64,000 nt of DNA from Niveispirillum lacus (GTDB lineage: Bacteria > Pseudomonadota > Alphaproteobacteria > Azospirillales > Azospirillaceae), in contig NZ_NOXU01000025.1 in the NCBI RefSeq assembly GCF_002251795.1, positions 62,001 through 126,000 of the forward strand, read 5' to 3'. Below the pieces are notes generated by a model, which worked only from the letters and a program-made list of their open reading frames with translations, searched no databases and was not told the DNA's origin. This document shows positions 53,817 to 63,597 of the stretch, in pieces (within the stretch, counting starts at the first letter, position 1; each line of letters starts with the position of its first letter). The translations under genes were made by a program, and so were the position numbers.

Positions 53817-56800
53817 ATGACCATCGAAAAGAAGAAGGCGGCGACCATTCTCCGCCGTCAGCTATCCGCTTTGAATATCGGTACGGGCGCACTGGCGCTT
53901 GCCATTGCGTCTTCCTGGGCCATCCCGGCCGTGGCGCAGCAAACGACTTCGTCCATGACGGGCCAGATTGTCACCGCTGCTGGTGCCCCTGCCGCCGGGG
54001 CGGAAGTCACCATTGTCCATACGCCGTCCGGTACACGTTCGGTCACCAGCGTCAATGATCAGGGCCGTTTCCAGGCCGGTGGTTTGCGTGTTGGCGGCCC
54101 CTACACTGTGACCATCACAGCGCCCGGCTCTGAGCCGCAGGTACTGGAAGGTATCTTCATCTCGCTCGGCGAGCCGTTCGCCCTGGATCTGGCGCTGGGC
54201 AGCCAGATGGAAGAGATCGTGGTGTCCGGTCAGCGCATCGCCGCCAAGACGGTGGGTATCGGCACCAATTTCGGCGAGAGCCAAGTCAATAACGCCCCGT
54301 CGATCAGCCGCGATCTGAAGGACATCGTCCGCAACGATCCGAAGGTGTTCATCGACACCGGCAATTCCAACGCTATCCAAATCGCCGGCGCCAATAACCG
54401 CTTCAACAGCCTGACCATCGACGGCGTGAAGCAGAACGACGATTTCGGCCTGAACAATGGCGGCTACCCCACTCAGCGGTCGCCGCTGTCGCTGGAGACG
54501 GTGGAGGGCCTATCGGTCCTGACCGCGCCCTATGACGTGGAATATTCGGGCTTCCAGGGCGGCACCATCAACGTGGTAACCAAGTCGGGCGGCAATGATC
54601 CGCACGGCTCCTTCTATTATTTCTACGGCGACGAAAGCCTGTCGGGTGACCGCAGCGGCAGCCGCCGCAACCTGATCAGCCCGTACAAGGAAACCACCTG
54701 GGGCGGCTCGCTGTCCGGTGCGCTGGTGGAAGACAAGCTGTTCTTCTACACCAACTATGAAAAGTACAAGAACCAGGCCCCGGTGGTGTTCGGGACCCAG
54801 GATAGCGGCCTCGGCAACCCGATCCAGGGCGTGACCACCGCCCAGGTCAATCAGGTCCGGGAGATCGCGCAGCGCGTCTATGGTTATGACACGCTGGGTC
54901 TGGCCGATGGCAGCCTGCCGGAAGCAGATGAGAAGATCCTCGCCAAGATCGACTGGAACATCACCGACGATCATCGTGCCTCGTTCGCCTATCAGCGCAA
55001 CAAGGGCAACAACATCATCGACGCTTCGTCCAGCACCAGCGCCAACCCGCGCACGCTGTCCTTGCAGTCGAACTTCTATGATCGCACCCAGATCATGGAC
55101 AGCTACTCGCTCCAGTTGTTCTCCGACTGGACGTCAGACTTCTCGACCGAAGTGAAGCTGGCACGCAAGGAAGTCGAAAGCCTGCGTCTGCCGCTGAACG
55201 GTCTGGGCTTCGGCGAAATGCGCGTCACGACGCCGGGTGGCGGTCAGGTCGTGTTCGGTCCCGATATCTCGTCGCACAGCAACTACCTGACGACGACGAC
55301 CGACAGCGCCAAGATCAAGGGCACCTACCTGCTGGGCGATCACAAGATCACCGGCGGGTATGAGTACGACAAGTACGACTACTTCAACCTGTTCCTGCAG
55401 CGCAGCCTGGGCTACTGGGAATTCAGCTCCATCGCGAATTTCGAAGCCCGCAATGCCTCGCGCTTCCGTTATGCCAATGCGCCGTCGGGCAATGCCGACG
55501 ACGCGGCGGCCGATTGGCAGTACACGCAGCATTCGTTCTACCTGCAGGACACGTGGGATGTGACCCCGGATTTCCAGATCCAGGGCGGCGTGCGTTACGA
55601 GCTGTATGAGAACGCCAAGGAGCCGAAGGCCAACGCCAACTTCCTGTCCCGTTACGGCATCTCCAACACGGAGACCATCGACGGCAAGGATATCTGGCTG
55701 CCGCGTCTGGGCATCACTTACAGGCCGTTCGAAGACACGACGGTCCGCGGTGGCGCTGGTCTGTTCACGGGCGTGGGGCCTGTGGTCTGGCTGTCCAACA
55801 ACTACTCAAATGACGGCGTGACCCAGCGTTCTATCGACGTCTCCCGTCCGGCCACCGGCACGCCGTCGGCCGCCGACGCGCTGCTGCTAAACGGTGTCAC
55901 CGGTCAGGTGCCGGCCGCCGCAGTGGCCCGTCTGGCCAGCATCGGCGAAGGCTTTGTCAATGCGCTCGACCCGAACTACGAGCTGCCGTCGAGCTGGAAG
56001 TACTCCATCGCCATCGACCAATCGGTTGACATCCCCTATCTGGGTGACGACTGGCTGTTTACGGCGGAGGCGATCTACACCGAGGTGAAGAACGCCAACT
56101 TCTACCGGGACCTGCGTCTGGTGCAGACCGGTACAGCTCCCGATGGCCGCCCGATCTATGGCCAGCGCCCGCAAACCACCGTCAACGCGACCGGTGCCAC
56201 CGTCACCCGCGCTGCCGGTTCGGACCTGCTGCTGACCAACACTAAGAAGGGTGATGGTCTGGTTCTGTCGCTGTATGTCTCCAAGAACTGGGAGACCGAT
56301 TACGGCACCTTCGATCTGGCCGGCGGCTACGCCTACCAGAACGTGAAGGATGCCAGCCAGGGCACCAGCTCCGTTGCCGGCTCGAACTACGAACAGTTCG
56401 TGACGACGAACCCGAATGCCGATTTGCTGGACACGTCGAGCTATGAGCTGAAGCATCGCTTCAACGCCAGCACGACCTACAGCGTCGAGTATTTCGATGG
56501 CTACAAGACCTCGCTCAGCCTTTACGGTGAAGCGCGGTCCGGCAAGCCCTACAGCTATGTGTTCGGCTGCTCTAACACCCAGAATCCGTTCGGCGATCCG
56601 GCCTGCCGCAGCACCCGGTCGCGTCAGGCTCTGTATGTGCCGACGGGCGCTAGCGATCCGCTGATCGACTGGGCTGCCTCGTCGATCACCCCGGCGCAGA
56701 TGGACAGCTATATCGAGCGGAACGGCCTGTCCAAGTATCGTGGCCAGGTCATGCCGCGCGGTGCGCTCGAAAGTAGCTGGATCTACTCGCTGGACGCAAA

Positions 56801-57059
56801 GCTGGCACAGGAAATCCCGGCACCGATCGAGGGCCACAAGGCCATCCTGACGATGGACATCACCAACCTGACGAACCTGCTGAACAGCAGCTGGGGCCGC
56901 AATCAGGAAATCCCGTTCTTCAACGCGGTGAATGCCATCAACGCCAATATCGTGAACAACAAGTACGTGTTTACAAACACGCTGCGTGAACCGTCGGAGA
57001 CCGTGCGTAACCGCGCCTCGGTCTGGAAGATCCAGCTGGGTGTGAAGTACGAGTTCTGA
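53817..57059 (+). CDS. TonB-dependent receptor, Oar-like with N-terminal regulatory domain
   Basis: 1080 residues. A long charged leader (MTIEKKKAATILRRQ) and signal sequence ending PAVA-QQTTS are followed by a carboxypeptidase-regulatory-like domain (about 35-120, TGQIVTAAGAPAAGAEVTI), a plug (about 125-265, SQMEEIVVSGQR, IDGVKQNDDFGLNNGG, GGTINVVTKSG) and a barrel ending in VKYEF. The combination is that of OmpA/Oar-like receptors for large or peptide-type ligands. Alone in its unit; substrate unknown. Codon use is regular, suggesting high expression. Confidence 0.93.
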   Translation: MTIEKKKAATILRRQLSALNIGTGALALAIASSWAIPAVAQQTTSSMTGQIVTAAGAPAAGAEVTIVHTPSGTRSVTSVNDQGRFQAGGLRVGGPYTVTITAPGSEPQVLEGIFISLGEPFALDLALGSQMEEIVVSGQRIAAKTVGIGTNFGESQVNNAPSISRDLKDIVRNDPKVFIDTGNSNAIQIAGANNRFNSLTIDGVKQNDDFGLNNGGYPTQRSPLSLETVEGLSVLTAPYDVEYSGFQGGTINVVTKSGGNDPHGSFYYFYGDESLSGDRSGSRRNLISPYKETTWGGSLSGALVEDKLFFYTNYEKYKNQAPVVFGTQDSGLGNPIQGVTTAQVNQVREIAQRVYGYDTLGLADGSLPEADEKILAKIDWNITDDHRASFAYQRNKGNNIIDASSSTSANPRTLSLQSNFYDRTQIMDSYSLQLFSDWTSDFSTEVKLARKEVESLRLPLNGLGFGEMRVTTPGGGQVVFGPDISSHSNYLTTTTDSAKIKGTYLLGDHKITGGYEYDKYDYFNLFLQRSLGYWEFSSIANFEARNASRFRYANAPSGNADDAAADWQYTQHSFYLQDTWDVTPDFQIQGGVRYELYENAKEPKANANFLSRYGISNTETIDGKDIWLPRLGITYRPFEDTTVRGGAGLFTGVGPVVWLSNNYSNDGVTQRSIDVSRPATGTPSAADALLLNGVTGQVPAAAVARLASIGEGFVNALDPNYELPSSWKYSIAIDQSVDIPYLGDDWLFTAEAIYTEVKNANFYRDLRLVQTGTAPDGRPIYGQRPQTTVNATGATVTRAAGSDLLLTNTKKGDGLVLSLYVSKNWETDYGTFDLAGGYAYQNVKDASQGTSSVAGSNYEQFVTTNPNADLLDTSSYELKHRFNASTTYSVEYFDGYKTSLSLYGEARSGKPYSYVFGCSNTQNPFGDPACRSTRSRQALYVPTGASDPLIDWAASSITPAQMDSYIERNGLSKYRGQVMPRGALESSWIYSLDAKLAQEIPAPIEGHKAILTMDITNLTNLLNSSWGRNQEIPFFNAVNAINANIVNNKYVFTNTLREPSETVRNRASVWKIQLGVKYEF

Positions 57060-57089
57060 TCCTTCGCAAGCAGGATCAATGACTTGGGG

Positions 57090-57117
57090 AAAGGGCGGTC
57101 TTCGGACCGCCCTTTTT
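57090..57117 (+). terminator. Intrinsic terminator of the TonB receptor gene
   Basis: AAAGGGCGGTC and GACCGCCCTTT form an 11-bp stem around a stable TTCG tetraloop and run directly into TTTTT, 30 bases after the stop. Textbook Rho-independent terminator. Confidence 0.95.
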
Positions 57118-57203
57118 CGTTATGGCTGATCTGCGTTAGCAACAATCTTTCTATTTCGTCTGGGGAGTATCGGATCGACAGGCATTTTGATAAAATTGCG
57201 CCC

Positions 57204-57545
57204 ATGATCGCTATGTCAGACACACCGGCCGAACGCCGCATTCATCCGCGCACACCGACGGAGCCCATCTATCTGATGGTTGCCGGCCGTCCTGCACGTT
57301 TGCTCGACTGGTCGTTCGGGGGCATGCGGGTGCGTCCGGAAGATCAGGGTGGCGGATTTGTCGTCGGGCAGCGTGTGGATGTCACCGTGCTGCGCCCCGA
57401 TGGGCATAGCTGGACCCGCCTGCCCGTCACCATCCGCCATGTCGATCATGACGATGGCGGCGCTCTGGGCGTGATGCTGGTTGACCGGCTGTCAGCCTTC
57501 CCGCTGCTGCTGGAACTGTTCAATCATTCCCTGGCGCGCGCCTGA
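57204..57545 (+). CDS. PilZ-domain protein
   Basis: 113 residues (start at 57204; 57213 is also possible). ERRIHPRTP gives the RxxxR and DWSFGGMRV the D/NxSxxG motif that bind cyclic di-GMP; the rest is the PilZ barrel (VGQRVDVTVLRPDG, ALGVMLVDRL). A single-domain effector, output unknown. The gene lies between the TonB receptor and the large kinase. Confidence 0.88.
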   Translation: MIAMSDTPAERRIHPRTPTEPIYLMVAGRPARLLDWSFGGMRVRPEDQGGGFVVGQRVDVTVLRPDGHSWTRLPVTIRHVDHDDGGALGVMLVDRLSAFPLLLELFNHSLARA

Positions 57546-57588
57546 CACGTGGCCAACCCGAAGGCACACGCTTTTTCTTGGGCGCCTG

Positions 57589-60500
57589 TTACGCTGCCCT
57601 GCCCCGGCGTTTTTCCGCCACCATATGACTTAGCAATGCTCGCAGGGCACCTGGGCGGACCGGCTTGTAAAGGATGCGGCAACCAGCCTGGGCCACACTA
57701 TCCTTCACCGCATCGGTGCGGTCGGCGGTGATGACGGCGGCGGGAAGATCGGGACCATAAGTGGCACGGATCAGTGCCAGTGCCTCCAGACCGCTCATCC
57801 CATGATCGAGATGATAGTCGGTCAGCACCACATCAGGTACCCTACCGGCAATCGCGGCCACCGCGTCGGCCCCTGTCGCCCCCCACACAACTTCACATGA
57901 CCAGCCGGACAGCAGGGCAATGGTGGCCTGGGCAATGGCCGGTTCATTTTCCACACATAAGACCAACGTGCCTTCCAAGCCCGTGACACTGGCGCCAGCG
58001 ACTGGCCTTTGCGTATCGGCGGCGCGGGCGGCCAGCGGCACCTCCACCGCAAAACAGGACCCTTTTCCCACTACGGACCGCAGCGACACTTTATGATCCA
58101 GGATGGCCGCGAACCGTTCAACAATGGACAGGCCCAAGCCTAAGCCTTTGTCCCGGTCATTCTGGCTGTTACCCAGTTGCCGGAACTCCTTGAAAATCTC
58201 CTGGCGCTTTTCTTCCGGGATGCCGGGCCCGGTGTCCCAGACCTCAATGCGCAAAGCCCCCGTCACATGGCGGCAGCCAACAAGAATTCGGCCGCGCGGG
58301 GTATAGCGCAGAGCATTGGCCAACAGATTTTGGACAATGCGGCGCAGAAGGACAGCATCTGTATCGACCGTTGCCTTGCAGGGCACAAAGCGAAGTGCCA
58401 GCCCATGGCGCTGGGCCACAACGGCCAGCTCATCGGTCAGCGGCCGCAACACATCATCAATGATCACGGCGGTACGGTTGGGCTTAACCACACCAGTATC
58501 CAGCTTGGTGATGTCGAGCAGATCCCCAAGCAACTGTTCCACTGAACGCAGGGCCGCGTCGGCCTGGGTCACCAGCACATCCGGCCCCCTGTCCAGGGCG
58601 GCGGAGATGAACAGACGCGCGGCATGCAGCGGCTGGAGCAAATCATGACTGACCGCTGCCAACAGCCGGGTCTTGGATTGGTTGGCACGGTCGGCCTCTG
58701 ACTTGGCAATGGCCAGATCGATAGTGCGTTCGGCAATGCCACGTTCCAGCCCTTCATTGGCAGCACGCAACGCCTCCGCCGCACGGTGCCGTTCGGTCAC
58801 ATCGGTATAGACAGCGACAAAACCGCCATCAGGCAGCGGGTTAGAGATGATTTCCAACACCGATCCGTCGGGGCGGGTGCGGTGAAAACTGTCAGGCAGG
58901 TCACGGCGCTTTGGGTCCAGACGGCGGGCAAACAGGGTTTCCGTCTCCCCCTCATCCCCGAATTCGCCCTGGCTTTGCAGATAAGCAACCAGTTCCCCCA
59001 TGGGTGTTCCCACCTTGATCAACCCGTCCGGCACCTCCAGCATCTCCAGAAAGCGGCGGTTCCACAGGCGCAACCGGAAATCCTTGTCCACCGCGCAGAT
59101 GCCCTTGCCAACATTTTCCAGGGTGGAGCGCATCAGGACATGCTGGTCCAGGATGACCCTCGACGCCTCGTCGATAATGGAGCGGGCGTCAGACCGCGAC
59201 AGACGCCGGTCGGACAGCAAGCTCGCCACCACGACACGGGCTGAGGCAGAGCCGATGGCGCCGGCCAACAGCCATTCGGTGGCTTGCACCGCCTCCTCAT
59301 CAATCCGGTCCTTCAGCCCGGCCTCAAAATCCTCATCCCCGCCATGGGCAACACGTTGGGCGACCAGATCGCGGAACACCGGTTCCGATCGCGTTCGGCC
59401 CACATAGCGCGCCGCTAACTCATAAAGGTCACCCAGGGTAGCACCCCGCGCCGGACGCACCCCGTCCTGCGCGTCATGGCGCATCGAAACAAAGCGCCGG
59501 GCCTGCTGCTTCTCCAGGTCGGACTGACCGGTGATGCCAGAGACAAGCGCGATCATGAACAGGTTGAGGCCCAGACTGGTCAAGGCGCCGTGGGCCAGCG
59601 TGTCCAGATCATGGATGCCGCCAAGACCGGTGGGGGTCAGCCAGTCCACGCCGAACAGACCTTGATCCATCAGATGGCCTGGCACCAGGCCAGCCACGGC
59701 GAAGGACGGGATCAGCACCGTATAGACCCAGGCGACAAATCCCGTGACCAAACCACAGATCGCCCCAGCCTTGGTCACGCGCCGAAAGAACAGGCCCATC
59801 AGCAATGCCGGCGCGAACTGAGCGACACCGGCAAAACTGACCGTTCCAATCGTGGCCAGCGGGAAGGTCGTGCCAATCATCAGATAATAAAGGTAGGCCA
59901 TGCCCAGCAGGGCCACCACCGCCACCCGCCGTACTGTCAGCAGCATGGATTTGGGATCGTTCTGCCAGCGGCGCATGGCCGACGGAATGGCCATCAGGAT
60001 CGGCACGATCAGATCGTTGCAGACCATGGTGGACAGGGCGACAGCACCGACAATGATCATGCTTGTCGCCGCCGAGAGGCCGCCCAGAAAGGCCAGTATC
60101 GCCATCCAATCATGGCCCAGCCTCTGTGGGATGGTGACCAGAAATGTGTCGGCATTGACGCTGCCATCAGGGAACATCATCAACCCGGCCAGCGCCACAG
60201 GCAGCACGAAGATATTGATGGCCACCAAATAAAGCGGAAACAACCAACTGGCGGTGCGGATGTCACCAACATGGGTGTTCTCCACCACCGTCACATGAAA
60301 CTGACGTGGCAGGCAAAGAATGGCCAGGGCCGCCAGCAAGGTAATGGACCACCAGCTTGCCCCGAAATGCGGCGTCAACAGGTGCGCCAGTTTCGGATCA
60401 CCGGCAGCCCGTTCAAAGATACCGGACGGCCCGCCCGCAACCGCAAACACAATGCCCGCCCCCACGACCAGGGCAGCCCCCAGCTTCACCAGACTTTCAG

Positions 60501-61092
60501 TGGATATCGCCATCATCAGGCCGCGATGATGCTCATTGGCATGGATATTCCGAACCCCGAACAGGATCGCGAACAGGGCCATGGCACAGGTGATGAGGAA
60601 CGTGGTCTCGCCTGGGATATCCATCACCCGGTTGGCAAACGGATCACCAGCCAGCGCTTCCAGGCTGATGGTGATGGCTTTCAATTGCAGCGCGAAATAG
60701 GGCAACACCACCGTGACGGCCATGACGGTGATCAAGGCCGCCAGCACCCTGCTTTTGCCATAACGCGCGGAAATGAAATCAGAGATGGAGACGGTGTTTT
60801 CGGCTTTTGCCACCCGAACCATTTTGGCCAGGATGGGCCAGCCCAGGCTGAACAGCAGGATCGGCCCTACATAGATAGACAGAAAATCCCAACCACTGGC
60901 TGCTGCCCGTCCGATGGCTCCATAAAAGGTCCAGGAGGTGCAATAGACCGCCAGCGACATGGCATAAAGCAGCGGGGCCCGGCGCTCCTGCACCTCCGGC
61001 TGCTTGGTCGCATAACGGTCACCCCACCAGGCGATGGCAAACAAGGCCGCCAGATAGCCCAGCGCCAACCCCAGAATCGGCCAGCTCGACAT
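57589..61092 (-). CDS. Hybrid histidine kinase with N-terminal SSF transporter-like domain
   Basis: 1167 residues. Residues 1 to about 490 form a 13-helix sodium/solute-symporter domain (YCTSWTFYGAIGRAAASGW; ENTVSISDFISARYGKS). A linker and PAS-type domain (about 655-760, LRLWNRRFLEMLEVPDGL) follow, then HisKA with AVSHDLLQPLHAARL (His near 816), HATPase (DTGPGIPEEKRQ, GLGLGLSIVERF) and a receiver from about 1042 (LCVENEP; DVVLTDYHLDHGMSG). This is the CbrA/NahK-type design, sensing or transporting a solute. Its target regulator is probably the NarL-type gene 84 bases upstream or another protein. Confidence 0.92.
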   Translation of the reverse strand: MSSWPILGLALGYLAALFAIAWWGDRYATKQPEVQERRAPLLYAMSLAVYCTSWTFYGAIGRAAASGWDFLSIYVGPILLFSLGWPILAKMVRVAKAENTVSISDFISARYGKSRVLAALITVMAVTVVLPYFALQLKAITISLEALAGDPFANRVMDIPGETTFLITCAMALFAILFGVRNIHANEHHRGLMMAISTESLVKLGAALVVGAGIVFAVAGGPSGIFERAAGDPKLAHLLTPHFGASWWSITLLAALAILCLPRQFHVTVVENTHVGDIRTASWLFPLYLVAINIFVLPVALAGLMMFPDGSVNADTFLVTIPQRLGHDWMAILAFLGGLSAATSMIIVGAVALSTMVCNDLIVPILMAIPSAMRRWQNDPKSMLLTVRRVAVVALLGMAYLYYLMIGTTFPLATIGTVSFAGVAQFAPALLMGLFFRRVTKAGAICGLVTGFVAWVYTVLIPSFAVAGLVPGHLMDQGLFGVDWLTPTGLGGIHDLDTLAHGALTSLGLNLFMIALVSGITGQSDLEKQQARRFVSMRHDAQDGVRPARGATLGDLYELAARYVGRTRSEPVFRDLVAQRVAHGGDEDFEAGLKDRIDEEAVQATEWLLAGAIGSASARVVVASLLSDRRLSRSDARSIIDEASRVILDQHVLMRSTLENVGKGICAVDKDFRLRLWNRRFLEMLEVPDGLIKVGTPMGELVAYLQSQGEFGDEGETETLFARRLDPKRRDLPDSFHRTRPDGSVLEIISNPLPDGGFVAVYTDVTERHRAAEALRAANEGLERGIAERTIDLAIAKSEADRANQSKTRLLAAVSHDLLQPLHAARLFISAALDRGPDVLVTQADAALRSVEQLLGDLLDITKLDTGVVKPNRTAVIIDDVLRPLTDELAVVAQRHGLALRFVPCKATVDTDAVLLRRIVQNLLANALRYTPRGRILVGCRHVTGALRIEVWDTGPGIPEEKRQEIFKEFRQLGNSQNDRDKGLGLGLSIVERFAAILDHKVSLRSVVGKGSCFAVEVPLAARAADTQRPVAGASVTGLEGTLVLCVENEPAIAQATIALLSGWSCEVVWGATGADAVAAIAGRVPDVVLTDYHLDHGMSGLEALALIRATYGPDLPAAVITADRTDAVKDSVAQAGCRILYKPVRPGALRALLSHMVAEKRRGRAA

Positions 61093-61175
61093 GCATGCCC
61101 CCCCTTGGGCGCTCTTTGTTGGGCTTATCTTACGCCGATCGCGGGCGCGCCGTCATTGCGGGCGTTGGTCGGGGG

Positions 61176-61781
61176 CTACAGCCATCCTTGGCTGCGGGCA
61201 ATGCGTGCGGCATCAATCCGATTGGTCGCCCCCAACTTCAGCACAGCTTCCGACAGATAGTTGCGAACCGTGCCAGGGGACAGATCCAGCAACAGGGCGA
61301 TCTCCTTGTTGGTACGCCCCTCCTCCGCCAGCCGGATGATGGTGCGCTCCCGATCGGTCAGTGGGTCGTCGCCCGCGTCCCACATACTGGCCGCCAGCTC
61401 CGGCGCAATGGCCTTGCCGCCCGCAGCCACCTGCCGTAACGCCTGTGTCAGCATTTCCGGCGGCGCATCTTTCAAAAGGTAACCGCGCACCCCGGCCGCC
61501 ATGGCCCGTTTCAGATAACCCGCTCGGCCAAAGGTAGTGACAATGACCACGCGGGTCTTCAACCGTTCGGCCTGGATAATGTCTGCGACTTCCAACCCTG
61601 TCATGCCCGGCATTTCGATGTCCGACAGCAACAGGTCGGGAGAGAGCCGACGCACGGCATCCAGCGCAGCGGCGCCATCGCGCGTCTGGGCCACCACCTC
61701 GATATCGCCATCCAACGCGATCAGCGCCGACAGGGCTGCCAGGACAAGGGACTGATCTTCTGCCACCACAACGCGGATCAT
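61176..61781 (-). CDS. NarL/DesR-type response regulator
   Basis: 201 residues. Receiver: VVVAEDQSLVLAALSALIAL with the acceptor Asp in LLLSDIEMPGMTG and the switch Thr/Lys in VIVTTFGRAGYLKRAM. Output: GerE-type HTH (LTDRERTIIRLAEEGRTNKE, then LSPGTVRNYLSEAVLKLGA). It overlaps its kinase gene by 4 bases, so the two form a cognate pair. Likely targets include the divergent membrane protein at 63005. Confidence 0.93.
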   Translation of the reverse strand: MIRVVVAEDQSLVLAALSALIALDGDIEVVAQTRDGAAALDAVRRLSPDLLLSDIEMPGMTGLEVADIIQAERLKTRVVIVTTFGRAGYLKRAMAAGVRGYLLKDAPPEMLTQALRQVAAGGKAIAPELAASMWDAGDDPLTDRERTIIRLAEEGRTNKEIALLLDLSPGTVRNYLSEAVLKLGATNRIDAARIARSQGWL

Positions 61782-62857
61782 GGGGCACCTGTATCGGGCA
61801 TGGTCACCACCACCTCGGTTCCGGCGGAACCGGAATTGATCAACAGCGTCCCGCCTGCCGCTGCGACCCGCGCACGCAGACCTTGCAGCCCCGATCCTTC
61901 AATCATGGAACCCCCGTTCCCGTCATCCGTCACTGACAGTTGGACCCGCCCTGGCTGCGTGGCAATCAGAATGCGACAGGAAGCAGCCCCCGAATGGCGG
62001 ACGACATTGGTCACCGCCTCTCGCATGACCATGGCCAGGACAGCGCCGGCGCCCTGCCCCAGCGTGTCCGGCCGTCCTTCGACTTGGAATTCAATGCCCG
62101 CGGCGCTACAGGCCAATCGGGCAGCATCCAGTTCCCGCGGAAGGCTGGCCACCATGCCGGTAACGGCGGCCCGAACTTCTACCAACGCCTCCCGCGCGGC
62201 TTGCGCGACGTCACGCATCTCTTGTTCCGCTTTTACCGGATCGCGGCCGGCCAGCCGGGCCGCCAGTTCTGCCTTGATCGATACCAGGGTGAGTGTACGG
62301 CCCAGGAGGTCATGCAGATCGCGACCGATCCGCTCCCGTTCCGCCAACGCTGCCAGTTGGCGCGCGGCATCCTGACTGACAAGCAACAATCGGTTTCGCT
62401 CCCGGATCGCGGCATTGGCCATGCCGGCGCCGGACGCCAGTGCCATCAGACCCAAACCGGGCACCCATGTCACCCACGCCCCACCCCGCCACAGGCCGAC
62501 GACCAATGTCGTCAGCATAAAGGCGGCGATCACCGCCACAGCCTGTCGTGCTGGCCGCGTATCCGCCACCATGGCGGCGGCATAGATGGCGAGGACGGTC
62601 CATACCGCCCCGGTCCAAGTCAGAACAAAGGACAAGAGCAGCACAAACAGGGCCGCCACCCTTTTCGGCCCATCCTTCCACCGGTATCCCATCAGATACA
62701 GCGGCAGGAACAGGGCCAGCACCACCAGGATCAGGGGCAGCCTTGGCTCGTCCGGCACACGCCAGAGCCAGGGCCAGAACAGCAGGGGCAGATAGGCCAG
62801 CCACGGATATGGCCCGGTCCAGAATTGTTTCGGTGCAGCCACCCCGTCCAAGACCAC
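61778..62857 (-). CDS. Sensor histidine kinase, DesK/NarX type
   Basis: About 359 residues from the GTG at 62857; longer frame reaches an ATG at 62959 whose extra 34 residues look non-conserved, and another GTG is at 62842. Six membrane helices (beginning FWTGPYPWLAYLPLLFWPWL) form the sensor; HisKA_3 has RIGRDLHDLLGRTLTLVSIK (His is the phospho site) and the ATP domain has TNVVRHSGAASCRI and SGLQGLRARVAAAGG. DesK-type kinases sense membrane state; that is an inference here. Confidence 0.88.
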   Translation of the reverse strand: MVLDGVAAPKQFWTGPYPWLAYLPLLFWPWLWRVPDEPRLPLILVVLALFLPLYLMGYRWKDGPKRVAALFVLLLSFVLTWTGAVWTVLAIYAAAMVADTRPARQAVAVIAAFMLTTLVVGLWRGGAWVTWVPGLGLMALASGAGMANAAIRERNRLLLVSQDAARQLAALAERERIGRDLHDLLGRTLTLVSIKAELAARLAGRDPVKAEQEMRDVAQAAREALVEVRAAVTGMVASLPRELDAARLACSAAGIEFQVEGRPDTLGQGAGAVLAMVMREAVTNVVRHSGAASCRILIATQPGRVQLSVTDDGNGGSMIEGSGLQGLRARVAAAGGTLLINSGSAGTEVVVTMPDTGAP

Positions 62858-63004
62858 CCCCCCAGCCCCATGATCGGCCACGATAGAGGGAGGGGTACGC
62901 TGCTGAAAAGTGACATCTGTCACCTTGGTCGGGTGACATGCGCCACTGCCCATCCCCACAGGGGAGCCCTAGGGTCAACACAAGTGGAACTGACGGAGGC
63001 GACA

Positions 63005-63592
63005 ATGGACCGCGCAATGAACCCTATGATGGACAGCATGGTGCTACGGGCGCTGGTGGCCGCAGATCGGCGGGCAAGCTATCTGCGGCTCAGCGGTGGG
63101 TTTCCTGTGCCTCTGGCCGGTATGATCTATTGGCTGATTCTGGCCGGTGCCGGGCAGTTATTGGACTTCAAGGGCTGGTTGATGGTGGCTGTCTGGGGCA
63201 GCGGCCTGATCTTCCCGCTGGCCTTGCTACTGGCCAAGCTGTTCAACTGCCATTTCATTGGCGACCGCACGGCAGTGACAAATGTGTTGCTGCCTGCCTT
63301 CATTTCCATGCTGCTGTTCTGGCCGGTGCTGGCGGCCTCGCTGAGCATCAGCCCGGAACTGGCCCCACTGATCCTGGCCATTGGCATGTCAGGCCATTGG
63401 CCGATTATTGGCTGGACCTATGACCGTGTGGGCCTTTATGCGGGTCATGCTCTTATCCGGGCGCTGATAACCACCCTGATCTGGTTCTGGCTTCCGGACG
63501 CCCGTCTGACATTGCTGCCATTGTCGGTGGCGATCCTCTATGGCCTGACCGTGCTGGCTATCCTGATGGATGTGCGGCGGCTGAGGGACTAA
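63005..63592 (+). CDS. Hypothetical membrane protein, DUF7010-like
   Basis: 195 residues from the ATG at 63005 (GGAGG upstream). LRALVAADRRASYLRLSGGF precedes six predicted helices with GSGLIFPLALLLAKLF, NVLLPAFISMLLFWPVLAA and ILAIGMSGHWPIIGWTYDR. I associate this pattern with DUF7010 only tentatively. It is divergent from the DesK/DesR-like pair, the arrangement seen when a regulator controls its neighbour. Function unknown. Confidence 0.72.
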   Translation: MDRAMNPMMDSMVLRALVAADRRASYLRLSGGFPVPLAGMIYWLILAGAGQLLDFKGWLMVAVWGSGLIFPLALLLAKLFNCHFIGDRTAVTNVLLPAFISMLLFWPVLAASLSISPELAPLILAIGMSGHWPIIGWTYDRVGLYAGHALIRALITTLIWFWLPDARLTLLPLSVAILYGLTVLAILMDVRRLRD

Positions 63593-63597
63593 TAAGC

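Noticed and set aside
59476-61260. Very long plus-strand open frame (about 594 codons) opposite the SSF kinase
   Set aside because: It is the antisense of a clearly coding, domain-rich gene; its composition (very high Gln, His, Gly) is typical of GC-rich shadow frames.
61940-63004. Extended plus-strand frame running into the membrane protein at 63005
   Set aside because: The upstream 355 codons are antisense to the DesK-like kinase and lack domain signals; GGAGG and a hydrophobic protein start are at 63005.
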